Source: Druceiella hillmani (lineage: Eukaryota > Arthropoda > Insecta > Lepidoptera > Hepialidae). From it: a stretch of DNA of 64,000 bases. Location: positions 8,580,501-8,644,500 of the forward strand of contig JAYKKI010000060.1 in assembly GCA_039881145.1 (NCBI GenBank), written 5' to 3'. Each line of letters starts with the position of its first letter. Position 1 is the first letter of the stretch. A program made the position numbers and the translations under genes. The notes beneath the pieces are model-generated. The model did not search any database. It saw only the letters and a list, made by a program, of their open reading frames with translations, and was not told where the DNA came from. Shown piece after piece: positions 1 through 10,924 of the stretch.

Positions 1-1779
1 ACATGGCCCAAATGTGTAAATGTACCTAAGTATGTATTGGAATTCTAACTGTGCTTAATAATTTTCTCTAAAATATGTCTTTCATTTTCATACCATATGG
101 TATGAAGATGAAAGATTAATATTAAAGAATATTATTAGGTACAGTGAGAATTTTAATACACATTTAGGTACATTTAAACATATTCTTCATTCACTTACAA
201 AATTTATCTTTCGCCCTTGAAATAATTAAAAATAAATAAAAAATATTTTATTGCTTATTTTATTTTTTTCAATACGACATTAAAATTTGTAATGTGTTTA
301 TTACTAAATATCTACTCTTACTCTATATTCAAAGAACTCTAAGCTGTCGTAAATAGGTTTACAGATTTTCCGTCCAATTTTCCTTTTGCCGTATCCTCCT
401 AGTAATGAATTTGTTAAATACATCGTAATGAAATTTCATATCTTCGTCTTATAATTATAAACATTGTCTACATCGGATATAAAATGTCATAGATACTTTA
501 AACCCCAGTTGAAACTACTTCTACGTAACGTTTCTACACATCACTTGCGCGTTATAGATTTCAAAGTTTGAAATAAGTTTTCGACTCACATCTTTGCTAA
601 TAGTAAATAATATTTGCGACTAATTATTTTAAAACATGTTGTAATTAATAATTTTATCATCAAGTAATTGTTTTGGGTGTATTTAGGCAAACTATTTTTA
701 TATCAAAGGGCTAATGTGGTATCTCATTCTAGAAAATGGACAAAATCGCAGTCGAACAAATTGTGTTTTTTAAATTTTCTAATTAAAATTAAAAATAAAA
801 TTAAGATAGGTCTTATTTTCTACAGCATAACGAATCACAAATGTATAGAGTCGACTTTCAAATAAAAAGTTAAGCAGATTATAATCGCGAAATAAATAGT
901 GCAGATCCTAATCTACTGGAAATTCTAACCATAATTTTGCTACATGAAAAGGAACATTCAGAAATATTTCGAAGTCTTTTTTATTCATTGTTTCAAATTA
1001 TTTCGATGCATTTCTCTCAATTAACTTTATCCAATAATTTAGCTTTGATTTACAGGATGTAATAATATTTTAGAATAACCTTTGTTTCGCTAAAGTAATG
1101 GACCACTAAAAACCTACTTTCCAACAAAATATCGTGTATCATTTAATTACGAAACGATGTGAAAACAGAGATCATGTAGTGTGGAGTTAAAATTGTAGGG
1201 CTTTATGCTTGTTAATATTTATGTTAAGAATCCAGTTTAATATTTAAATTGTTGTTTAGATGAATTGTGCTTTGTGCATGGTCTGATTGGTAACAGTATC
1301 AGTAGATGTTGGGCGTTTTGAAATATGACTTTTTCTGTTATCTTGATGACGAGAGAAAAGATTGCATCTATCAGACCATTGCTTCTTTATTTTTAAATGC
1401 TTTTACTACAGAATAAGAAAACAATAAAACCAGGCTACCAATGACATAAGGTTATAGATGAAAGAATTAGTTCAATATTGTCAAAGTGACGGCCGTTTAA
1501 AATGTAAAAAAATTCTAGAAATTAATCTTACAACAAAACTACACAAAAGAAACGTTGTACAATAAAACTTTTAAAATAATACTACTCTGTTCGAATGTTT
1601 TTCTCCACAGGAAAACAGAAGAACGCTTTTAATTATATTTCAACTTAAATGCCCATGACTCGGTGTTCCTAAACAAATTAATTTTATTTTGATGTTTCTT
1701 TAAAACATTTAATTTTATATTTCAGTGCAGTCATTAAAAATATCCTCGCTAATTAATTTATATTTTTCTAGGTAGGTAG
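1..1779. other. AT-rich non-coding stretch, no gene seen
   Basis: I see no splice-bounded coding segment, tRNA or recognisable transposon here. The only open frame of note (668-865) has low-complexity Lys/Ile/Phe-rich content typical of chance AT-rich ORFs. It is presumably upstream sequence or intron 1 of Osiris gene A, whose first exon I could not find. Confidence 0.5.
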
Positions 1780-2092
1780 CTTACAATATCGTCTAAATTA
1801 GATACGTATGTAGGTGGGCATGCCGTCTAAATTAGATAAGTGGATAGGTAGGCATAGCGTCTAAATAAGATAAGTAGATAAATGGGGCTATCGGCTAAAT
1901 TAGGTACGTAGATAGGGCATGGTGTCCAAATTAGATACAAAGATATCTAGGGATGTTATCTAAATCAGAGACTTAGGTAGGTAGGCATGTCGTCTAATTT
2001 AGATACGTAGATAGGTAGATAGGCATGTCTCTAAATTAGATACGTATTTACGTAGTCATAGATATGTAGGTATACCTTCTAAATTAAATACC
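1780..2092. repeat. degenerate minisatellite, unit about 36-40 bp
   Basis: About eight imperfect tandem copies, each built on a 'gtctaaattagatacgta' core followed by 'gataggtaggcatg'. Units differ by small indels and substitutions, so the array is not recent. Confidence 0.8.
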
Positions 2093-2211
2093 TAGATAAT
2101 GTCGTAAACAAAAGTGAATCCCTATCAAGACTCTACTCGATGCCAATTAAATATTGCTGTATTTTAATTCAATGTCTTGTATTTTTTATGAATTATTTTT
2201 GGCGATTCAAC

Positions 2212-2313
<102 letters not shown>

Positions 2314-2826
2314 TTAACAATCAACATTTTTTTTGCATAAATAATTTTGTCTTTGTATACCGTAAGATTTACCATATGAAAAAGACTTTTTTCAAGCCAT
2401 ATAGAAAGTGCGATTTCTCCTAATGTTTACTGGTAGGTTTCTTGTATTTCCAGTAAAAACCCCTTAAATTAAAAGGTTTTAAACAATATACTACGGTAAA
2501 TTTTTGAATAAATCTCGAATTTGTCGTGAAAAATATTTTCTACGACCGGAATAAATATCTATTGAATAATTTTTGGGTGTTGAGCGTGTTAATGTAATAC
2601 TAATCCAAAAGTTTACTCCAAATTTTGTGCTATGTTGATGAAAGTTCTAATATACTTAAAAGTAAGATTTCTCTATCCAGTATCTCTGCTATGTTACTTT
2701 TTTTTAAATTACGCAATATTTTTATGAAAATTATAATGCATTTACATACAGATTTCAGATTTGTTTACTCTTTTTATATCGCTAAAGTCAATTTCAAACA
2801 TTAATATTTGACTATATCATAACGCG

Positions 2827-2837
2827 TCATACTCCTC

Positions 2838-2841
<4 letters not shown>
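2827..2841. repeat. target-site duplication, 3' side of the retrotransposon
   Basis: The 15-mer tcatactcctcccat lies immediately beside the poly(T) run and recurs exactly at 7402-7416. The final T is ambiguous with the poly(A) tail. Confidence 0.95.
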
Positions 2842-2871
<30 letters not shown>

Positions 2872-2978
2872 TCCTGCTACTTAGCGATCTGTTTGTTTCA
2901 AACAATAATCTAATGTGTTGTCAGATTTTCATCAGCTAAATTATTCTTAGCAAAGACATGCACCCAACGGTGCAATCC

Positions 2979-5606
2979 TCATATTTTGTCCGCGAATCTT
3001 GTCGCAAGTTCAGATACGCTATTCCTCTTAAGGCGGGAGAATCTTAGACTGCCCTCTCCTTGAAGTTCAGCAGCTAGTTCGTTCATATGTTGGTCCAGTC
3101 TGAGTTGATATTTCTTGCTGTTTATTTCAATTTCGTCCTTCACAGTTCTCAGATTTAAATCTAGGTTCACATATTTGTTGCTTATGTGGGATGGTATATT
3201 AAACATGGCTCTCATTGTTTTACTTTGGAACCTTTCAAGTATTTCGATGTTACTATGGCTGGCTGTGCCCCAAAGCTGAATGCCGTAAGTCCATATGGGC
3301 TTCAGTATCGTTTTATAGATAGCCATTTTACTGGAATCTGTCAATTGTGATTTACGGCCGATTAGCCAGTACATGCTGCGGAGTTTGCTGTCTAGTTGCT
3401 TCCTTTTAGTCCATATATGTTTACGCCAAGTGAGTCGACGGTCGAGGTGCATACCCAAGTATTTGGCGTCATCTGATTGTGGGATCGCTGTATCAAAAAG
3501 TTTTACAGGTGGGCAGGTTTTTCTTCTAAGTGTGAAAGTTACTTGGGCTGACTTATCTGTGTTGACTTTAATACGCCACTGCTGGCACCATGCTTGGATG
3601 AGAGAGATATGGGATTGGAGGCTTTCAGATGCGGAATCGGGATTATCATGTGACGAAAGAAGTGCGGTATCATCTGCGTATGTCGCTGTGGTAGTGTTGG
3701 CATAAGTAGGTAGATCTGCTGTAAATATCAAATAGAGTACTGGTCCCAGTATACTACCCTGTGGAACTCCTGACTTAATTGGGTGCATTTCTGATGTTTC
3801 GGAGTTATATTTCACTTCGTAGCATCTTTTTCCAAGATACGATTTAATCAACGGAAAAAAGGAGTGCGGTAACATTTTTTTAATTTTAAAGAGAAGCCCA
3901 GTATGCCATACCTTATCAAATGCTTGGCTAATGTCTAAGAAGACTGCGGAGCAATATTGTTTATTTTCCAATGCTCTACTTATGACATCAACCAGCCTAT
4001 GCACTTGCTCGATAGTTCCGTGGCCCTCTCTAAATCCAAACTGATGTGTTGGTATTATATTTGCTAAGTGTTCCCTCATTCTGTTAAGTATTATCGTTTC
4101 CAGTAATTTTCCAATTACCGGAAGGAGACTGATAGGTCTATAAGATGACACTTCTTGAGCAGGTTTACCTGGTTTCAGTATCATTATTACCTGTGCTATT
4201 TTCCACTGGCTTGGGTAGTAGGACTGTCTTAAACATGCGTTGAAAATAGCGAGTATGAACAGTATTCCTTTTTTTGGGAGGTGTTTCAAAAGTGTCGCGT
4301 CGATAAGGTCATAGCCAGGGCATTTGCCTTCCTGGAGTTTTAGGATTTCCCGCCTCAGTTCATTTGGTGTCACATGCTTAAGTGGTAAGCACATTTGAAT
4401 AGGTGTCTTTAAGTACTCCTCTATTTCATTGTCCAGATATTGATTACTGCTGGGAAACGGTTCAAAAACTTCATGTAGGTGATCAGCATATCTGTTAGCT
4501 TTTTCACTATCAGAGCGAGCCCAGGATCCCGTTTTTGTTCTTAGCGGTGTGACTTGTTGTTTGGGACGCTTTAGGTTTTTGGTAGCTTTCCATAACGAGT
4601 AGTTTGTGTCACTAGTATGTGTCAGTTTTGTGAGATATGATTGTAGATTCTCATTTGCCAATTCTTTGATTAGAGTTTTAAGATGTTGTGTGGCTTTATT
4701 TAAGGCAGTCTTGTCTCTAGGATAGTGAGTGTTTTGCCATACTCTGCGGAGTCTACGTCTTTCGTTTATACAATCCTTGATGAATTCAGGGTACACATGC
4801 TCTATAGCAGTTCCCGTTTTGTGATGGGATGTAGCCCTGTTTGCAGCGTCATGAATCAGTTTGTTTAGTCCTTCTATAGCCCGTTCTATTTGGTCAGACG
4901 TTTTCAGTGAGATCCTGAGCTGTATTTCCGTTGTGATGATATCCTGATATTTTTTCCAGTTAGTATTCTTATTGTAGATTTTAAGTGGTACTTCTGTTAG
5001 TAATATCTTACTATATACCCTTAGAACAATAGCAGAGTGGTCTGAGATAAGGTCAAAGTCAGGTTCTGTTTTAGTGTTATTTATTGCAATGTTTCTAGAT
5101 ATGAAAAAATCCAGCAAATCGGGTATTTTTCGTGGATCTGTCGGCCAGTAGGTAGGTTCTCCAGTGGACAAGCAATCAAGATTAAGATCTTTCACAGCTT
5201 GATAGAGCGACCTTCCTCTAGTTGTTATAAGTCTAGATCCCCAGAACAGGTGTTTAGCGTTCCAGTCGCCCCCACTTATAAAGCGATGTCCGAGTATAGA
5301 GAAGAAATCTTTATATTCTTCTTTTGCCATCTGGTGTTTAGGAGGGCAATAAACTGCAGCAACGGTAATGTCCGAGCTATTGTCATACACTTTAATAAGA
5401 GAGGCTTGTATCTTGTCAGTTGAGAAAGGTTCAAGCGGGTGATGTTTTATATTTGATTTTAAGATCACTGCCGTTCCTCCATGCGCTTTTCCCGATGGGT
5501 GGTTGGTAGCATAAACTGTGTAGCCCTTTATTGAGATATGGCTTTTGATGGTAAACCTAGTCTCAGATATTAATGCCACGTCAATCTTTTTCATGTGTAG
5601 AAACAT
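2979..5606 (-). CDS. LINE ORF2: endonuclease and reverse transcriptase
   Basis: This 875-residue frame (from the first ATG) nicks target DNA and reverse-transcribes the element RNA by target-primed reverse transcription. The APE-type endonuclease shows SETR near residues 14-17, GDWNAKH at 113-119 and SDHSA at 188-192. The reverse transcriptase shows LDISQAFDKVWH near 557-568, GVPQGSILGP at 613-622 and the catalytic YADD box at 643-646, followed by a Jockey-type C-terminal region. The frame is open upstream of this ATG to 5714 and there encodes IVTWNANGLVARRLELE, the expected first strand of the endonuclease fold including its conserved Asn. The ATG at 5606 is therefore probably not the true N-terminus. 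The upstream part overlaps the end of ORF1 in the +1 frame and has no ATG of its own. Intact; no stops or frameshifts. Confidence 0.95.
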   Translation of the reverse strand: MFLHMKKIDVALISETRFTIKSHISIKGYTVYATNHPSGKAHGGTAVILKSNIKHHPLEPFSTDKIQASLIKVYDNSSDITVAAVYCPPKHQMAKEEYKDFFSILGHRFISGGDWNAKHLFWGSRLITTRGRSLYQAVKDLNLDCLSTGEPTYWPTDPRKIPDLLDFFISRNIAINNTKTEPDFDLISDHSAIVLRVYSKILLTEVPLKIYNKNTNWKKYQDIITTEIQLRISLKTSDQIERAIEGLNKLIHDAANRATSHHKTGTAIEHVYPEFIKDCINERRRLRRVWQNTHYPRDKTALNKATQHLKTLIKELANENLQSYLTKLTHTSDTNYSLWKATKNLKRPKQQVTPLRTKTGSWARSDSEKANRYADHLHEVFEPFPSSNQYLDNEIEEYLKTPIQMCLPLKHVTPNELRREILKLQEGKCPGYDLIDATLLKHLPKKGILFILAIFNACLRQSYYPSQWKIAQVIMILKPGKPAQEVSSYRPISLLPVIGKLLETIILNRMREHLANIIPTHQFGFREGHGTIEQVHRLVDVISRALENKQYCSAVFLDISQAFDKVWHTGLLFKIKKMLPHSFFPLIKSYLGKRCYEVKYNSETSEMHPIKSGVPQGSILGPVLYLIFTADLPTYANTTTATYADDTALLSSHDNPDSASESLQSHISLIQAWCQQWRIKVNTDKSAQVTFTLRRKTCPPVKLFDTAIPQSDDAKYLGMHLDRRLTWRKHIWTKRKQLDSKLRSMYWLIGRKSQLTDSSKMAIYKTILKPIWTYGIQLWGTASHSNIEILERFQSKTMRAMFNIPSHISNKYVNLDLNLRTVKDEIEINSKKYQLRLDQHMNELAAELQGEGSLRFSRLKRNSVSELATRFADKI

Positions 5607-5670
5607 TTCCAGCTCTAGTCGTCGAGCGACCAGTCCGTTGGCGTTCCATGTGACTATTTTAAGATTTAGA

Positions 5671-6984
5671 TTATTTCTTAGTCTGGCTGCTAATAAGCTG
5701 GATGAAACGATCCATCATGTTGTCTACCATGGTTAGCATCATAGTTTGTATTCTGTTGAACATTTGTTCCAAGATGTCACTTAGTTGTTGCGTTTGAGGT
5801 AATTGGTCTGGCTTAGTGATGTTTTCCATTCTACTTTTAGTGATTTCAGCGTAAGTTGAGGTTGTTCTATTATAATTTTTGAATTTCCTTGGCTGCAAAT
5901 TGTCCATTTCAGGCATTCGCTTAGTTTGGTTTGTATGTTTATATGTTTGTTTTGGTTGGATTTTCAATAAGTGCTCTTTATATTGCTTGTATTTTAGGCA
6001 TCCCCTGTAACTAGCTGGATGTTTTTCTAGACAGTTTGCACAAGTAGCTTCCGTTTCCCTTGTTTTGGAGCAGCTGGTGGTTGGGTGGTCGTCTCCACAT
6101 TTGACGCATCTGAATGGTCGGTAGCATTGATTTTTTGAATGACCGAACCTTTGGCATCTTTTACATTGTAGAATTTCCTGTTTCTTATAAGGTGCTTCAA
6201 AAGATACTTTCATATGATTGAGGTATTTTATTTTAAAAATATCTTTATTGTTATTCTTTGGCTCCAGGTCTACATAAAATAGGGGTAAGGGTTCTTTTGT
6301 GTTTCGATGACGTACATTTACGAGTTGCCTTACTTCGTGTCCATGTGCTTTGAGTCCTTCTTTTATTTCAGAGATGTCTTCTGAGCTATGGAGGCCTCGC
6401 AGAACAACTCTATAAGGTCTTTCACTTTTTATCATGTAAGTATAATGGCTGATATTGTCTGTGATGAATTTTTCTCTTATCATTTTGTATACTTCTATAC
6501 TTACTGGCATTACTTTCACAACGTGTCCTGACCTGAGAGTGGTCATAGTAAAATTTCCTTCTGTTGTTATTCTTAACAGCAGGTTTTTAAGGGAATTGAT
6601 ATCCAGGACCCCAGTTACAAAGATTGGTTCTGGTTTTGGTGGCTTTTCTGTTTCTATTATATCCGGATTATATTCCACTTCACCTAATATTTCAAATTGA
6701 TTTTGGGTAGATATTCCGTATTCAGTCGTGTTGGTCTTTTTCTTTAAGTTTTCTGTCTGTGGTGATTTTGATTCCATTCTTTTTCTTTTGGTATGAGGTA
6801 TTCGGTCTTGTTGCCAGGTGTTTTTGTCTTTGTCAATCGATTCAAGAATTGTTTCATGAGCATTTACCATTTGTGGTATTGCTCCGATAGAGTTGCTACG
6901 TGTTTTTGTAAATATGCTCTTATGAAGAGTTTGTTGGATCATACTTGGGTTTGTGTTTGTTTTATTTTTTAAGTTATCATTCAT
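5671..6984 (-). CDS. LINE ORF1: zinc-knuckle nucleic-acid-binding protein
   Basis: This 437-residue Gag-like protein of the retrotransposon would bind the element RNA and form the ribonucleoprotein. Three knuckles lie in tandem: Cys274/Cys277/His282/Cys287, Cys293/Cys296/His300/Cys305 and Cys315/Cys318/His322/Cys329. The segment before them (about 190-260, with RVVLRGLH and EIKEGLKAHGHEV) resembles the PRE_C2HC domain that precedes such knuckles in insect Jockey-type elements. The N-terminal 100 residues are Lys/Asn/Thr-rich and look disordered. The stop at 5671-5673 lies inside the open ORF2 frame, giving a 44-nt overlap (5671-5714). Length and order fit a Jockey/I-type ORF1. Confidence 0.93.
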   Translation of the reverse strand: MNDNLKNKTNTNPSMIQQTLHKSIFTKTRSNSIGAIPQMVNAHETILESIDKDKNTWQQDRIPHTKRKRMESKSPQTENLKKKTNTTEYGISTQNQFEILGEVEYNPDIIETEKPPKPEPIFVTGVLDINSLKNLLLRITTEGNFTMTTLRSGHVVKVMPVSIEVYKMIREKFITDNISHYTYMIKSERPYRVVLRGLHSSEDISEIKEGLKAHGHEVRQLVNVRHRNTKEPLPLFYVDLEPKNNNKDIFKIKYLNHMKVSFEAPYKKQEILQCKRCQRFGHSKNQCYRPFRCVKCGDDHPTTSCSKTRETEATCANCLEKHPASYRGCLKYKQYKEHLLKIQPKQTYKHTNQTKRMPEMDNLQPRKFKNYNRTTSTYAEITKSRMENITKPDQLPQTQQLSDILEQMFNRIQTMMLTMVDNMMDRFIQLISSQTKK

Positions 6985-7401
6985 TTTGTTCCCACGATAA
7001 TTGGACGAAATAACAGGTCACTTAGGGGTAACGCCATTCCCTAAGAAGGCAGAATACAACTACGTTTACCAGGTCCGTAGAGGTTGGCGCTAATGCTGTT
7101 CATCCATACAGCCATGCATCCAGTTGGCACGTTTCCCACCATTGGATTTGGGTAATTTTTGAAGAGGTTTTTCTTCCTCGTGGTCCGGGCAATGAAGCCA
7201 AGACCGCCGCTCTTGAGTGGTTTACGGATTAGGAAGGTCATTTCCTACCTCCTTATGTTATCTGCTGGCTAAGCGTCGCAGTGTTTTGAGTTATTTACCG
7301 CCGCTCAAGACTCGGCGTTGTCATTCATTTAGCGCCACCCGGGGGACACGTGCAGGGTGATGATTAGGCAGCTCCTACGGACGCGAATGACTTTGCCCCC
7401 C
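6985..7401 (-). promoter_or_regulatory. 5' UTR and probable internal promoter of the LINE
   Basis: The 417 bp upstream of ORF1 are clearly more GC-rich than the flanking DNA. On the minus strand they begin ggggcaaagtcattcgcg. Jockey elements carry their RNA polymerase II promoter at the very 5' end of the transcript, so this is the expected place. A small antisense-looking frame at 7041-7241 lies within the leader and is probably not a gene. Confidence 0.55.
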
Positions 7402-7416
7402 TCATACTCCTCCCAT
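7402..7416. repeat. target-site duplication, 5' side of the retrotransposon
   Basis: Exact second copy of the 15-mer at 2827-2841. It fixes the 5' end of the element at 7401 and shows it is not 5'-truncated. Confidence 0.95.
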
Positions 7417-8596
7417 CGATATAATTTCGTCACACATTTTCGTAATACTTTCCGAGTTATTTTGCACTCTATTGCGTAAAAAAACCTCCATGTTATTTAG
7501 TTATAGCCGGACCAATAATCGTGAGCTGTTGCTGATAAATTTCAAGTCTCAAAAAATTATACCTGTTTGTAACTTTCTGTAGAAAAAGTAAATTGAGAAA
7601 ATAATGACGTACATAAAAGGGTTTCAGTTGGATAGGAAAAAATTTTTTTTTGTAAATACGATAAAGATATGAAAGAAAGGTCTCGTGGATTGTCTCTATT
7701 TTTAATTTCAAGACCTAGAAATAAGCATTATATCCAGGAAATACAAATGATATAAGAAAACAGTTTTATTTTAGTACTATTATCAACAATTATTATCGAC
7801 GTTAATCAAAGAAGTTTCAGCAATTGGCGTTAAAAATTATAATTGACGGTGGCAGATACCTCATGCTTCATGGTAAATATACCTCAAATGCAAAGTTTTC
7901 AATTCTTCAAAGAATTCGAAGAATTTTGAAAATAAAATTGGCGATTGGCGAAACATTGCTTATGTGAAATATTTTCAATTCCTTTGAATGTTTCTGACTT
8001 TACACATCAGAATCGCTTAAGATTTTTTAAGTTATAGCTGTGCAGTAAGCTATATAATTAAAATTTATTTTTTTTCATGCCAGTGAGTCAGAAAATTTTA
8101 AGGAAATTCTAAAAATTGGAGATTCTTAATTGGAGGTTATTCTTTAGCTTTCCGGGTATTTTTATTTTAGTTATTTTAAATATATTGGTTATATTTTTGA
8201 ATCAAATTTACCAAGTATATTAAGATTATGCCCTTGATAACACAATTGGAATATGGAAGGGAAGACTGGATAGGTAATATTGGTGTGGCAAAAAAAAAAA
8301 GGAAAATCATTGAAAGTATTTACAATCACACGGAAAATTATAGGAAAATTCGAGTGTGATAGTAAATGTCGACAAATAATGATTTACTTGGAGTAATTCT
8401 GAATTACTGTTCTTTAATACCAATTAAGTTAAAACCAAATGGAAAATTATCCTTCAAGAGACTAAATTAATTACATATTTATAAAAACCAGCGAAGAACG
8501 CGTCGAAAGACAATGTTCAAATCAATTTAGGTTGAAAGTTTACTTTAAGTTTCGTCACCTAATTTTTTTCAGAAATGTTAGTTAGGACGTTAAAGG

Positions 8597-8966
8597 GGAG
8601 GACACGCTTTTTAAGACTTTAGGAGAGCATATCTTATCAACTATTAACTTAAATAAAAAACTATTTTGAAACAACTATGTCGTTTTCAAGACCTATCTAA
8701 CGGTGTCCCACACACCTATGTGCCATGAATTTTTTTCATCCCTCATTCACACGTTTATAGTGCCACCCGTAATATTTTTTTTTCATAATTTCACTATTTC
8801 AATGTGTAGCGGTTCCTAAAAGACGTCTACCATCCAAATTTTGTCTATATAGTGCCAATAGTTTCCGAGTACAATTGCTGTGACATACGGACAGACAGAC
8901 GGGCAGGATGAAATCATAAGGGTTCTTCTTTTTGCCATTTGGCTAAGGAATCCTAAAAAAGGCACC
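8597..8966 (-). repeat. dispersed repeat, two joined modules
   Basis: The left module (8597-8710: 'ggggaggacacgctttttaa', 'aagacctatctaacggtgtc') has a diverged same-orientation copy at 22527-22640. The right module (8882-8963) carries gacagacagac, then gggttcttctttttgcc and ggctaaggaatcctaaaaa. It is the reverse complement of the motif at 16051, 25121 and 27311. Pieces like these are common interspersed repeats in insect genomes; I cannot name the family. Confidence 0.6.
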
Positions 8967-9199
8967 GCGGATAAGATGTCCATAAATTAATTTTAGTCAG
9001 GCTTATATGGAAGAACCTGTAAATATTTAGGAAAACTAAGGTCAATAAATTATTGTAAAGCCAAGTTTCATCCATTACTTTTATTTAATTTTGTCCAAAA
9101 ATACTATATTATTTTTATCATAAACGTAAATTATTTTTGTGAGCTCCAAAGATTATATTGAAAATTTTTAATGTAATATTCTTCATTTCCGAAGGTTGT

Positions 9200-9390
9200 G
9201 TTTCTCCTGAAAAGTTCTGGTGGCTTCGTTCTTTAGATTTTCTCATTCAGGTCCTGTCCTCGGCTTTCCTAATAGTAGATGTGATTGGAAGGCCAGAGAG
9301 TGTAGTGACCTAGTGAGTTCATCGGGTAAGAAATCTACAGCGGGGTCATTTGTCATTGACCTGCTGATAATTAGACGTTGTATTGGATAT
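9200..9390. other. GC-richer block, possible decayed transposon fragment
   Basis: The block stands out from its surroundings in base composition. The minus strand has an open frame reading NDPAVDFLPDELTRSL and onward until a stop. I do not recognise it, and a degraded mobile-element coding fragment is only a guess. Confidence 0.25.
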
Positions 9391-10680
9391 AAAAGCATTT
9401 AATATACCCAAGAATACTATTTTCATACCAGTAATACCTATAATAGCTGACAGGAAGAGACGCGTTATATATACAAAGTAAAAACTATTGTCCTTCTAAT
9501 TCTTAAAAAGTAAATAATCTGACGTATTGCAGTTTTGTATTGCTCAGCTTATTGGCTCTAAGTGATTTTAGAAAAAAAATCTCAGCCCCATTGATTGGGC
9601 ACTTTACTCTATATGCGGGTAAGGGGTGAATTACTTGTAAAGCATGTATGGCCAGTGGATTCGTTAACCAATAAATGTATTGAAAAGTTGTTTAAAACTA
9701 TATCTCATATTTACAACTGTTATTTTTGTCTTCATATATCCTATCGTTTTTAGGTTTAAATAAGGAAAAAAATTGAATAGTTTTCACAGCAAGTAAAATT
9801 TAAAAATTTGTCACTTAGCAATTTTAAAATATTTTTAAAATATTATTCGATATTGTCACGGAAACACATGTAGTTCAGTCCAGTTCACAATAAGAAATAA
9901 TCACTTAAAATTAAATCTTTCGTAAATTGTTTCGATTTTTCGTCTTCAAAAACATACTTTCAATTTCCATCTGAGAAATAAGTTATGCAACTATGTCTTT
10001 GACTTTTCATTGAAAGGATTTCATGTAAATTAATTTATCTTCAATTTATGCGTATGCTAAAGAATCTCAGTAAAATAAGTTTAGGAAAATAATTTCCTCA
10101 ACCTAAATTATAAAAAGAAACAGAATAACTCTTTTCCTGTATACAAAAAATGGAAAACTCTAGACATAACATTTTATGATGGTTTGGATTTTATACTCAA
10201 TGATTGAATTCGCAGTTTAGTTTTTAAGTTATGTTTGTTTATTTAGTTCTCTATATTTAGTTATATTTTTAAAACGTTTTATTGTTATCACTTACAATAT
10301 ATTTCACATGTGTATTCTAATTTTTCTTACGTGTCAATGTTAGGTAATCGTAATTTTCATCGAACTGTTCATTAATGGTTTTTTTCAACATATCCAACTT
10401 TCATGAGATTTGGAATACATAACATTTTTCTGGCTTTTACGAAGTCCTCTTTGGGAAAAAAATATCTTTTACGAACACTTTCTGCAGGCGGAAAAGAAAA
10501 AATATAATCAATTGGCAAAAAGTAACGACAATATTTAAACGGTTCATGCATTTTTTTATTTTCCTTAATTTTAACGAAAATTAATTTATAATTATTTTTT
10601 ATTTCAAATACCAAAAAAGACGTAAAGTAAAAATAGCAATTTTCGATTCATTTGTTGACTCCGCTTTTTCATTATTACAG

Positions 10681-10924
10681 GAAACGGCCCTACAATATGC
10701 AAGGACCCTTAATACTCGACCAGAAGTAATCTTAGCAGATGGGCTGAGTATCCAACAAATAGGAGCGCCCAGAATGGCGAAATCATTAGAACCTCTACCT
10801 GCTGAACCTAAGGCCAGGGAGGCTCAAATTAATTCAAGGCTTTGGGATCTGTTCATTGATTTTCTGAAGAATAGAACTCTGAAAATTGCGCTGCCTTCAG
10901 AATTACAGAGATCGTTGGAAGAAG
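10681..10924 (+). CDS. Osiris gene A, exon 2
   Basis: Bounded by tttcattattacag on the left and a GT donor (gttggt) on the right. It enters in phase 0 and leaves in phase 1, as in genes B and C. It encodes 81 residues plus one base. Confidence 0.9.

Larger units (their letters stand above)
2842..7401 (-). mobile_element. full-length Jockey-like non-LTR retrotransposon
   Basis: A complete LINE of about 4.56 kb on the minus strand. In its own 5'-3' order it has a GC-richer 5' UTR (7401-6985), ORF1 with zinc knuckles (6984-5671), ORF2 with endonuclease and reverse transcriptase (about 5714-2979), a short 3' UTR and a 27-28 nt poly(A) tail seen as T on the plus strand. A perfect 15-bp target-site duplication flanks it. 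Both frames are free of stops and frameshifts, so the insertion is probably recent and may be active. The Jockey assignment rests on the APE-type endonuclease, three CCHC-like knuckles in ORF1, a YADD reverse transcriptase without a following RNase H, and a poly(A) tail; a phylogeny was not run. It lies antisense to the Osiris genes, upstream of gene A exon 2 (upstream of the gene or in its intron 1). Confidence 0.95.
7417..10680. other. non-coding stretch upstream of Osiris exon 2
   Basis: AT-rich DNA between the LINE and gene A exon 2. I looked for an Osiris first exon (signal peptide, then Cys-x7-Cys, ending Leu-Lys before GT) and found none. It is either intron 1 or upstream sequence. It holds a dispersed repeat (8597-8966) and a GC-richer block near 9200-9390. 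Confidence 0.5.

Noticed and set aside
3373..3705. 110-codon plus-strand frame
   Set aside because: It is antisense to the reverse transcriptase of the LINE, and the minus-strand frame has clear catalytic motifs. The frames at 5199, 5545 and 6455 are shadows in the same way.
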